Shown here: positions 53,161-64,000 of the stretch, piece by piece
Numbering within the stretch: position 1 is the first letter of the stretch
Layout of the letters: the number at the start of each line of letters is the position of its first letter
Notes under the pieces: model-generated
Databases searched by the model: none
What the model was told of the DNA's origin: nothing
Seen by the model: only the letters and a program-made list of their open reading frames with translations
Position numbers and translations under genes: made by a program
Assembly: GCA_905182985.1 (NCBI GenBank)
Contig: CAJJDN010000112.1
Coordinates: 133,308-197,307, forward strand
DNA length: 64,000 nt
Source: Paramecium sonneborni
Taxonomy: Eukaryota; Ciliophora; Oligohymenophorea; Peniculida; Parameciidae
Direction: 5' to 3'

Positions 53161-53238
53161 ATTTAAATGAATTCTTTTGGCTAAGAATTGAATGATAAAA
53201 AAAATAATATTGTTTAAAAATAAAGTCAAATATTATTT

Positions 53239-56131
53239 TCAAATATTTTCTTACTAAATTATTTTGTTGGTATCAATCTTTTGAGAATGTAACAAATGAT
53301 AAGTTTTGATAAATTCAGCTGGATATTGTAAATAAGAAATAAATTTTTTAATTAATTCCTAAAGTTTAAAATTTGAGCTATGATTTATTCTATTTATTTA
53401 TTTTTCAACATTGTGTTGAGGATAATAATCATGAAAATTCTTACTAACCTCAAATTCTGTTAAACCTTTTTTGATATATTTTTATTGATTTTACAATTTA
53501 AAATATAATAATTCAATAGATTCCTTATCATTTAGATTCATATTTTTAATTGATTTTATATATTCATACCTTTATTTTAATTCTTCATCTATATTAATTT
53601 CATAGTAATTGGTTGATAAAAGTTCTTAAGTATAATTTTATTTAAAATGATTATTATTATTTTAATTATTTAATCCTTATTAATACATATTCAAAATATT
53701 TAATCCTTATGATTATCTTCTTGAAGCTAAACTATTTTATTTTTATAATCCCATTCCATCTAATTGATAATCGAGTTGTTTACTGTTGATTGTTTTATTT
53801 AGTCTGACTTAATTATGATTATTTATGCTTCTTTTAATTTATTCAATATGATCACCTGGAATATATGATAAAGCTAATAATGAATCTCTTTTTAAACTTA
53901 CTTTAGCTACAGAAGTTGATTAATATTCAATTTTTGATTCTTTTGACTCTCTAGATTCTCGAAAATCTTCTGGTATTCCATTTTAGAATGACATTGTATT
54001 TATATTATTTGTTGTTAATTATTATTACTAAGGTAGGTAGTATTTTTTAAGAAATGATTATTTGATTTCATTAAAATCTAAACTATCAATCTAATCAGTT
54101 TATAATCTTTATGATTTAAAGGGTCTTCTACAAAATACTTTTCTTTTTTATAATAAGGCATATTAACACCTCTTTATAATAAGATCTTTTTGTGGAATAA
54201 AATGAAGCATAGGGCAATTGTTGATTTCATGTTCCGAAGATAAACATGATTCACATTGTTTGTGAATATAAGAAGATCTGTAATTGTAAATTAAATCATC
54301 TTTAATATGGCAAAACTTTTCATAATCATTTGGAAAATCTTTGAGTTCCTGTATAAAATCATTTCTAGACAAAACTAATAATTTAGTGAATCCAACACTT
54401 TTAAGTTTCTTATTCTATATAATATTTCCAACAAATAAATTTCTTAAACCAAAGATATCATCTTTTTTTGCTTTTTTTAATATTTATCCTGATTCCATTA
54501 ATACATCAATTTCTCCATCATCAACAAAATAAAATTAAATATTATTATTATCTAAATCTATAATTTATTCTGGCTAAAGTTATAAAGAAAAAACTTTTTT
54601 CAATAAGTTTTATTAGAATTAAATGCTAAAGTTTTATTATAATAAAGTAACCTTAGCAAATATTTAACTATTGGCTTATATTATTAATTACTCTCTTAGA
54701 CTTTCAGACAACTGAGATATTATTACTTTTTCTTCTTCTGTATCTTATCCTTGTATAGATTGCCAATAATGATTTAAATATTATCGAATTTGATTTTACA
54801 AATAATATGGCACTTACTTTTTATTCATATAACTATTAATAGTTCTTAATTTATTTTTCGTATCTTCTCCATAATCAGTTATTTTTTCAATTATTGAACC
54901 AACAGTATTTATTGAATATGGTAATTGAATACTTGAGACCAAAATAAGAAAAATACATGTTGATTTTTCTAATCCACTTTTAGGTGATATATCACCATAT
55001 CCTATTGTAAACATAGTTACACAAGTATAATAAAATGATTATAAATACTCATCTGTCCAATCCATTATGGGAACATCTTTTAGAGAATCTAACCAATTCT
55101 AATCATTTTTCTCTCTACTATAATTGCCAACCTAATTTAAAAATTATTTGTACCCAAAACCATAAGCATGAAAATAAATGAATGACATAAAATAGTAATA
55201 ATAAAAATTTTAATAATTCAATGCAACTTGATACCTTCTTTGATAAATTTAAAGCTTATTCATATTCACTAGCTTTATAATGTACACTTATTTAATGTGA
55301 TAATACTGTCAATAAAACTAAATAACTTGGATTTTAAGTCACATTAATTGTTGTAATTTCAATAGATTTAAATGTTATAAAAAGTGTAGCTAATAATAAA
55401 GTAGATATCCATTCGAAACCATAAGATTTTATTATTTAATGTTTAAATATTTATGCTCTATCAGTAATAAGTGATCCTGCATTATAATATGCAGTATTTA
55501 ATCCAATTAAAAAATCAATAAATAAAATAATTAGCATAATTATAGTTGAAGTGTAATACCTATTAAACAAAAGAGATTAATCAGTCCAAGCCAATTCTAA
55601 AGGTATTAAATATAAGAAATATAATTTTGATATTATTGCTATGACATCCCAAATTATAATCCTTCTATTTTCTGGATATACTATTGGGATAGCCATAATG
55701 TAATGAGTTAAACATTCAATAAAAGGTTTAAAAATACTTAGAAGTCTTTTTTTTAATAGTCTGTCTATGAAAATCTTAAAAGTTGATTATGTTGATATTT
55801 TATCAATACTTCCTAATGAACTATCATTAATAATTGTTAAATGTTTATGGTTTAAATTTTTTAGGTTGTGTTTTCTATTTAATAAAATTTCAATAAACTT
55901 CTTAGCATTTACATTTTATGCTTACATACTTTTTAATACTAATCTCTCTTAATAATCAACTGAAATTTATTTGCTAACAAAATTTAAAATTCTTTATCCT
56001 ATACTTTTTGTTCTTGAAGCCATACTATTTTTTTTAATTATACCTTTAGTAAACTAGCGATCTAATTCTCTTTAAGTATCAATACGATCTTTATTTACTT
56101 AAATGGATTAATAGTTTGAGTGAAAACTCAT
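53239..56131 (-). CDS. Potassium channel of the CNG/EAG type with degenerate cyclic-nucleotide-binding domain, 956 aa
   Basis: ATG at 56131, TGA at 53239-53241, one intron 55132-55153 (22 nt). A basic cytosolic N-terminus is followed by S1-S6 helices at about 150-420. The pore reads SFYYTCVTMFTIGYGDISPK, with the K+ selectivity filter TIGYGD near residue 370. S5 is SCIELLKFLLLLFYVIHLFS. The C-linker (KKQVPYYLQNQIRQYLNHYW) and a CNBD-like barrel (FYFVDDGEIDVLMESG, KKDDIFGLRNLFVGN) follow. The cassette lacks the usual FGE...R ligand residues, and the S4 stretch (LLTVLSHQISVHYKASEYEQ) lacks the regular Arg/Lys series, so both cyclic nucleotide and voltage gating are questionable. The Cys/His cluster QCESCLSSEHEINNCPMLH may bind metal. 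Ciliates carry many such channels in the ciliary and somatic membrane. Confidence 0.9.
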
Positions 56132-56187
56132 CTTAATAAAAAATTATATATTTATATTATATAGATTGATAATAACAAAAATAAAAG

Positions 56188-58049
56188 TCAAGAATGTTTT
56201 TATGATATCTTGTTATTATTATTAATTTATTGTTATTAATTTTACTTAGCTACTTTTATTATCATTTACTAAATTAAAGTTCCTTTTTCATAAGGATTAG
56301 GGGGTTTCGATGGAACTATTGTACCACTATTCATTTTTTTAAAATTATGTGCTTTTGGAGAACTTTGATAGTTAAGATTGTTTTTAAATAGAAATTCTAG
56401 ACTAGGTCCTCTTTCAGTCAAACATATTAAATTATCATTTTGTTATTCTTTTTAATATAAACCTCTGCTATCAGATAAATGTTTTTTATGTCCTGAAAAT
56501 TATTTTAATTCTTAAAACATTATTTTAGAGTTCTTATACTTGTAATCAATTAAATCATGATTATGAAAAGTGTTTAATCTTTCTTAATTTGAAGTTTGTC
56601 TTATATGAATATTTTAAGAAGTAGTTTTTCTTGATTTTGGATTATTATTCATTAAGTTATTAGTATTTAAATTATTGTTGTATTAATGTTGAGTTTTTGC
56701 TTTTTAAAATTTAAAATTTTCTGATTTCATTTTCTTAAAAAAAGGGCTATTTCTATCTGAATTAAAAAAATTTTAAGTTCCAGATATAGGGCGATGAGTT
56801 AAAGCTCCATTTTTCCATTTTCTATCAAAAACAATTTAATCCTCTTCAATTAATAATTGAGCAAGATAATTTTTATTTTAATTAGTTTAAGATTGTTAAG
56901 TCTTAATATTTGTAAATGATCCAATTGTAATTTTTGGATTAATTTGAGCTGTAGGTGATGTATTTTTATGATTAGTTTTATTTGTTATTAATTATTTTTT
57001 AGGTTTTTATTTTAAAGATTCACTTAATCTACTATCAATTTTAGTAGCCATTTCATCAATAGATACTTTATTTTTTTCTTGTTTTCTTTTTAGATAATCT
57101 AATTAATTTTTAACAAAATTATAATTTTTGTTATTATTTGATAATTCATTATTTTATGTTTTTAATAAATGATTGATTTCAATTTTTTTCTAATTATTAA
57201 TATTGTTTTTTGGTTATTATAATTATAATAGTGATTAGATAAGTTAATCAGATGGTTAATTAATATATTTTTTTGTACTAAGTTATTTTTTATTTAAATA
57301 TGCGAGAAAGTTTTCTAATTTAACATCTTCTGTTTTAGAAATTTATGGAATAAATAGTGAAGATTATTCATCGCAATTACCAATTTATTTACAAATTTCA
57401 TTTAAAGTTTGTGATACATCAAGTTTAATCCTAATTGGTTTATCTATTTACTATTTATATAAAATAAGAAAATACTTGTTATAATTTATTTAACCAACTT
57501 AATTCTTTTAATATTTAAATATTGTCTAGATTTGATTCATTTTATTCTTATTGATTATTTTCATTAGATTCTTATGAATTTAAAGGTGATGGTTTATCTC
57601 CAACAATTCCTTTAGGTGGTTTATGAGGATTTTTCTTATTCTCATCTTCAATAAGTTTAGCTATTCTATAATACTCATATTTTCTCTTTTTATCATAATA
57701 TTTATTTAACATAGAAGCCACAGGTTCTTAAAATATTCTTGCAATATCACTATGAAACTATAATTTTAATTATTGTAAATATACTTTGTAATATTCAGCT
57801 AACAATTAAATTTTGGAAGGATATTCACTTTTCTTATATATACGTTTTAAGTATTCATCCTAAATAGAGATATCATTATACTTCTTCATCATAACAATTA
57901 CAATCTTTATATCTGATTACCCCTTTTGTAGTAGCATCACTTAGAATTTCATTAATATCTCGTGTGTAATAATAATTTTGAGATTGACAATACTTTTCAA
58001 AAAGTCTTTAGTTTATAATTGGATAATGGATTTCTTTATACTTTTTCAT
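56188..58049 (-). CDS. Uncharacterised protein with conserved-looking N-terminal domain, 604 aa
   Basis: ATG at 58049, TGA at 56188-56190; introns 57860-57881 (22 nt) and 57451-57475 (25 nt). The N-terminal 100 residues are aromatic-rich and helical (HYPIINQRLFEKYCQSQNYY, then DINEILSDATTKGVIRYKD and QLLAEYYKVYLQQLKLQF). A basic, Asn/Gln/Ser-rich disordered region follows to the C-terminus, with a middle coiled segment (VKNQLDYLKRKQEKNK) and a proline/lysine motif (GIVGDKPSPL). I do not recognise a domain. It lies in tandem 57 nt upstream of the channel gene and diverges from the giant membrane protein (197 nt between starts). Confidence 0.8.
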
Positions 58050-58246
58050 TAATTAATATAATGTAAATTATTAACAAATTTTCTAATGACAATTAACTAG
58101 TTCCTCTTTTATTATATATTATTTTTGATATATAAAATTCAAATTAATTAAATTGTTCGATCAATTAAAAGTACTTTATTCTCGATATTATTGATAAAGA
58201 ACTCAATATGAATTTATAAATATGAATTAAATATTTATTTTTTAAA

Positions 58247-61200
58247 ATGTACTCTAATCTTTTAGTTCAGTATTTAAGAAATAGAGCTTAAGAGATGGTG
58301 GAAATAATATCTGAGAGTTAGACTGATATTAATAGTACAATAATAATGATAACATTTTGTTTCTAAAGAATTAGCCTTTTATTTACTTTTGATAAGTTTG
58401 CTGATAAACCATATAATGATTACAAACTTAGATTCCTCTAATAGTTATTCAATTGGTTTACACTCTAAACACCTATACAATTAATTAACAGTTAAAATTT
58501 TAGTAAAATTGTGATGTACATCATGTGTATATATTTATGGCTCATTATAATTCTAATGTTGACAAAGATGAAATGGAAATTTCTACTAAGAAGTTACTTC
58601 ACCTTTTATTAATTATTGATACTAATCCCTTTAATTGAACATGTTGATACACATATTTCTCAATATTAAGATTTATTGATTGGAATATTCACTTTGATAC
58701 CTCTAACACTTTGTTATATTTTATTTTTCCTACTTCATCGAAACTACCTTTTACCATAGAAAAATATATATATTAGACGTTATTCGTATTATAATATCTT
58801 ACTGATTATATTTGATTTCTCAATAATGATAGCTATTTAAATATTTGATGAATTAATTTCATCTATTTTAATTATATTTATGTCTATTCTCTTAATTATT
58901 GATTCATTTATAATACAACCATATTGCTATCATGTTAATTTAAAATATATTAGTGCAACATCTATTTCATTTTGTGTTTCAATCATTAAACTATTATCAT
59001 TTCAAATATCATAAGAAGAAACCTTTTATTATTTGATTCTTTTAGTACCTCTCATTACCGTTATATTATCATAAATATTTTTAAGACAAATGAACAATTA
59101 AATATTTAGTTATTAAATGGGATTAAATAAATTATTAGCAATAATTGATGTTATTAATTATAAAGACACAAATCAACTTCAAAGGATTTCTATTTTATAT
59201 CACATTAAATAATAATTAAAAATAATTATAGATAATGAAAATATTAATCTTCGAATTTAATCTACAGTAATATAACTTTTTGAAATAGTAATTGCTTAAA
59301 TTAAAACTCAAGATTTATCTACTCTTGAAAAATTATAACTTTATAAAATTCTTTATCTAACAAATACTTGTAAAAGAGTTTCATTAGGATATATCGAATT
59401 AAAAAAATTTATAGCAAATTCTTCAAGACAATCTCTTTATTTTACTTTAATATCTAATTTACTTTAAGAAAAGATTTCAAAAAGAAAAATATAATTTAAT
59501 GATTAAGATAAAAGTTTATGCTTAATAGATATTCGTAAAGCTGAATTATTATATGAAGATTCAATAAATTTAATAGTTGAAATATTAGATATGAAAATTA
59601 AGTATTGGATGGATTTATATAAAGGTTATCAAAAAATTGAAGAATTTGCAATGAGTACTTATAAATTAAGCTTAAAAATATGGTAAATTAGAGATTCTTT
59701 TTTTTAACGTTTTTCAATAGAACCAATGAAGTTATAATCTAGATTAATTCATTTTAATGTACTAGAATTAAAATTATTAGCAATTTTATATTCTGCAATA
59801 TTAAATGATTATCATGCTACTCTAGATATTGAATAGAAGGTTGAGGAAATTGTTTAATATGAGAAAAATTCATAAAATGAATATATTAATAATATTACTC
59901 TTATTAATGAAGATTTAATAATGATTGCAGTAAGCTTTGTAAAACAAAAGAATTTAATTTTAAATAAAAACAGAGGTTAAATTGCATAGTTTTTTGGATA
60001 TGAAAATGATAAAGATTTCACTAATATCACTACTATTGAATAATTGATGCCTTAATATATTTAATAATTTCATGATAAACTTTTGTCAAGATATATGAAT
60101 AAAGGTTATTCATCATTTTTTTAATAGTAGAAAGAAGTTTATATTAAAATAAAAAACAATTTTATTAAACCAGTTAATATGAATTTAATACATATGTATG
60201 AATTTGATTCCGATTATATCATTACTGGAGTACTCTAAAAAGTGAAATAAAGTTATGATTTCATTATTTTTGATAGAAAAGGAAAGATATTAGGAATAAG
60301 TGAATAAATTTTTCATATTTTGGGTATAGATTTTAGTATAGAATAATTATTAAATAGAGGATACATTTATTTTTGGATTCCTAATATATTTGAATTAATC
60401 ACAGAAGAGAAAACATAATTATTATCATCACCAGATATGTAAACAAAAAGTATTCTTAAATCTTAATAAATATTCTCTATTAATAATTTTATATAACTTT
60501 GTTAAGATCATGAATTTAGTAGATCAAATAGCACAGCTAAAAATAAAGAATCATAAAAATTTTATACTGATTTAAATGAAACAGAATAAATGATTTCATT
60601 TGGTAATATTAATTCTATTCATTTTTTAAAAGAATAAAATATTTCATTTATAAACGAATTTTTAACTAAATATAATTAGAGTAAATATAGTGATTAAAAT
60701 AATTTATACTTAATCAAATATTCTATATCTTTTAATGTAATTGGTGGTGATTTTCTACCATAATTTGTAATTTAAATTAATGAAATTGAAAAAATTAATC
60801 CAAAAAAACAAGGATAAAAATTTTCAATGAGCTTTTATAGTACTATAAAAAAGAGTACAATTAATGAAGAAAAGACAGAAAGCTGTTTAGTTTTTGAACA
60901 TGAAATGAATGATAATAATGAAAATTTGTATATAAATCCACCAATAATCAATAAATTAAGTAAAATTCAAGATTCAAAAATAGAAGAAAGTTAAAATAAA
61001 TATCCAATATATAATTAAAGTAATGAATAATTTAAACTGATTTCGCCAAGAGGCAATAAAGAAATATTAATTGGAATTGATGATTATGAAGATGAAGATT
61101 AAAAATTTTAAGACGCTCCAAAAAGTAGTTCTTAATAAAATAATAATAAACCAGATATGGTTTAAGCAATTCAATAATATAAAGAATTGGATCAAGAATT

Positions 61201-63236
61201 TAAAGATAATGCAAAATAATCATAATCAAGTGGAACATCAGATAGAACATAATTGTCTGTTTTTAATATTTTAAGAACTTTATAATATAGTTAAAGATAT
61301 TAAACAACTCTTATTAAAGTTTTTATAAATACATTTTTTTTATTTATAATTCTATTATTCTTAATTGCTCTTTAATTAGTCATATCTAAAAATAATACTA
61401 ATAATTTATAATTTTAAATTTCATTAGTAGGATTACCAGATGAATTTAGTAGAATCTATAATACATTTACAGTACTTGGTTAAATGGATGTAGAAATCAA
61501 ATTTTTGAATATTTCACATGGAGAATATTATGATCACCGTATTGAATAAGATAGTAATATTTTAAGAGAAAAATTGTTAATTTTAATTGTAGAAATTGAA
61601 AAAGAATTTTCAAAATTAGATCAATAAGGTAAACTAAATTAAGCTTAAGTTAAAATAGTAAATTAATATAGTTTTGATTAATTTAACATTTCAATTTTAT
61701 AATTTAATTAAATGGTAAATGAATACACTGAGGCATTAGATTAACTTTTTAATTTTGATTAGTAGTAAGAATAAGTTAATGAATAAATTAGATTGTTATT
61801 TTTAAAAGCTAATTTAAATAATTTATTAGAATTTGTAAGTAATTTAATAGAAAATATTGTAGATGAGTTTTTTACTAATATTGAAAATTATGAGTTACTT
61901 TATTTAATATTGTTATTCATTGAATTACTTATAATTATAGTTGCAATTTTATTACAATTTGGACTTTGGATTGATCCTTATATCTATAAATAGAATATTC
62001 TTCTTATGATTTAGAGAGTTTAAGAAAAAGACATAGATCTATTATTGTTAAAATATAAATCTTATAAGGAGATATTACAAAATGATATCAACAAATGGAA
62101 AAAAGTAAATTATTTTAAAGAATTTTTCTCATGTAGAATATCATAATTGAGAAAGATATAGAGAATGTAATAATAAGATTAGATTAATAAAAAATAATAA
62201 AAACTATAATAGAGAGTTAAGATTAGTATTAGAATTTAAGAAACATAGTATTCTGTAATTCATATCTATTTTATGTTATTTTTACTTTGGTTAATAATGA
62301 CATCATTTGTATTATCTTCTTATTTATTCTAATATATTAATATTATGAATTCTTATCCAGAACTAAATTTATGTATGTAATTTGTAAGATTCAAATAGGA
62401 ATTCGATGCTACAATGATTATTGGTTAGTTAATGAAAAACGAACCATTAATAAATAATTTTTAAATTTAAAGTGGTATATATATTAGAAATCCAGAATAT
62501 AACAAAAAGGATGGATTTTTTATTACTAATAATTAGATTTTATTGGATCAATTTAAAAGTAGTTACGAAGCTGGAAAAGATCTTTATTCAAGTATTTATT
62601 AAAACATTGTAGCTTCAAATAAAATAAGTGAAACAAATAAAGATTTATTATTAGGATTATATTAAAATGATTTATGTGTTTATATTCCTGAACAATTACC
62701 ATTTTGTTCATATGAAAATGGTAAATTCACTTATTTTCCTAATTATCCAATACCAGAGGAAATCAATGATAATAGAGAAAGATTAAAATAGGGATTTAAT
62801 GGAATTTATTAAGAGTAAATTTATTATTTAATTTATTAGGGTTTCAGCATTATTTGCAAGTAAATTTGTTAAGGAATTAAATGGAGATTTAGAAACTAAT
62901 ATTGATGAAATTAAGAATTTCTTAAAAACTCAAGAATATTATCAAATTTTATTGCCTTATTTTTATGATTTAAATAAAGCAATTGAGTTATTTTATGATA
63001 CAATTATAATAACTTCTGTAGACATTTTAGAATTGGATTATTACAATTATTTAATCTATACAATTATTTATGGGATTAGTACAGCTTTTATATTATTTTA
63101 TGTGATCTCATATAGTACAAAAAGATTGTAAAGATAAATCAGAGCCATTAGATAAGCTTTAATATTATTACCTCATGAAAGTTTATTAGATGCTTAAGTT
63201 TATAATGCCATAAAAAGATTTGAATAAGGTATGTGA
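58247..63236 (+). CDS. Giant multi-pass membrane protein with PAS-like domain (tmcB type), 1654 aa
   Basis: ATG at 58247, TGA at 63234-63236; a single intron 62815-62839 (25 nt). Residues about 30-330 contain eight or more hydrophobic helices (for example ILIIFMSILLIIDSFIIQPY). A cytosolic region follows, with a PAS-like domain at about 565-700: LNKNRGQIAQFFGYEND, then IEQLMPQYIQQFHDKLLSRY, and FDRKGKILGISEQIFHILGI. Further single helices lie near 1030, 1220, 1345 and 1600 with large loops between them. The arrangement (N-terminal multi-TM, PAS with MP...H..L..Y, later TMs) is that of the tiny-macrocyst protein B family expanded in ciliates. Ligand and output are unknown; sensing is inference. 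Plus-strand ORFs at 61071 and 61793 are part or shadow of it. Confidence 0.85.
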
Positions 63237-63474
63237 AATATAATTAAAAAATATTTAAATTTAATATTCATAATTTAATATATTATTATTATTAAAGGAA
63301 ACTATAAGATTTTCATAAAATATATATATTATTCAAAATCAATAAATAAGTAAAGAGATTAACCTCTATTAAATAATCTTAAGTGATTTCATTCTAAATT
63401 TTCATTGAATATAATTTATATTGCAAATATTAATAATATTCAAATTTAATTAATTGTATAATAAAATAAGAATA

Positions 63475-64000
63475 ATGGATTATTATGAGGCTTAATTATA
63501 GGAAAAAGAGTAAATGCTTCTAAAAGCTGCTTCAGTTATTGAAAGTTTAAAATAAGATGTAATTATATTTAATATACAATTAATTAGTTTTAAAATTTAT
63601 TTATCCAATATTAGTAATGTGAGACTGAAAATAATTAAATTAAATCTTCCATTTCAAATTGGGATTAGATATAATAAATTTAGTAACTCAAAAATTTGCT
63701 AACTTAAGAAATAATTAGTTTTCATCCTGAACAATTTAAAACTCCATTTGTTCAATTCAACTATAAAAATGAATTAGAATTATCACTCTAAAGAGAAGCC
63801 AAATTTAAGGATTTTCTATTTCATATTAATGAAAGCTTTAAATTATTAATTGAAACATATTCTAAATGCATTGATGAACCAATTACATAAGGAATATAAT
63901 AAATATTGTTTGAATTTGAAATTTGGGATTAATCCTAAAAATAAAATAGCATATTATAACTACAAATTGCTGAACATCAAATTTTTATGTATACTCAATA
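63475..64000 (+). CDS. Uncharacterised coiled-coil protein (3' partial)
   Basis: ATG at 63475 begins MDYYEAQLQEKEQMLLKAAS, then intron 63559-63587 (29 nt), after which the frame is open to the window end (about 165 residues). The N-terminus is a coiled coil. The rest is helical with motifs EIISFHPEQFKTPFVQFNYK and DFLFHINESFKLLIETYSK. No family is recognised, and the gene continues beyond the window. Confidence 0.7.

Overview
The window is macronuclear DNA of a ciliate, almost certainly a Paramecium. It is extremely AT-rich. TAA and TAG fall throughout otherwise perfect reading frames, where homology demands glutamine, and only TGA ends genes. About 45 introns of 20-31 nt (gta...ag) restore the frame, and genes on both strands are separated by short spacers. 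Ordinary six-frame ORF calling with the standard code therefore misses nearly every gene here. The models below were built by reading TAA/TAG as Gln and removing the tiny introns.

Layout, left to right. 1-11.6 kb: the 3' part of a coiled-coil protein ending in an AP-2 alpha appendage domain, two unrecognised genes, a CDKL-type kinase with polyglutamine tail, a coiled-coil protein, and a calcium-dependent-kinase-like protein lacking catalytic residues. 12-20.1 kb: one very large ubiquitin-specific protease. 20.3 kb: a U5 snRNA gene on the minus strand. 20.6-33.9 kb: an unresolved reading frame, a coiled-coil protein, the proteasome lid subunit Rpn9/PSMD13, an ABCA transporter, an RBR/RING-like protein, a small helical protein, a histidine phosphatase and a SKP1-like protein. 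34-44 kb: a cluster of dead CDPK-like genes (three intact, one decayed) around a small membrane protein. 44.6-51 kb: a small Cys-rich protein, an ERK7/8 (MAPK15)-type kinase, a RING protein overlapping a small ORF, and a MATE transporter. 53-64 kb: a CNBD-type potassium channel, an unrecognised gene, a giant PAS/multi-TM protein of the tmcB type, and the start of a further gene.

The most interesting biology is the family of CDPK-like pseudokinases (9985-11633, 37146-38697, 40480-42092, 42449-43987, plus a pseudogene at 35096-36456). All four intact members start MGxC (predicted myristoylation and palmitoylation), keep the kinase scaffold and EF-hands, and have lost the VAIK lysine (Glu in three, Tyr in one), the HRD aspartate and the DFG glycine. 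They look like membrane-tethered calcium-responsive scaffolds that expanded locally.

Three places contain exact direct duplications on either side of an N or N run (34813, 45090, 52280-52321). These are best read as unmerged contig overlaps, so about 3.1 kb of the window is probably counted twice.
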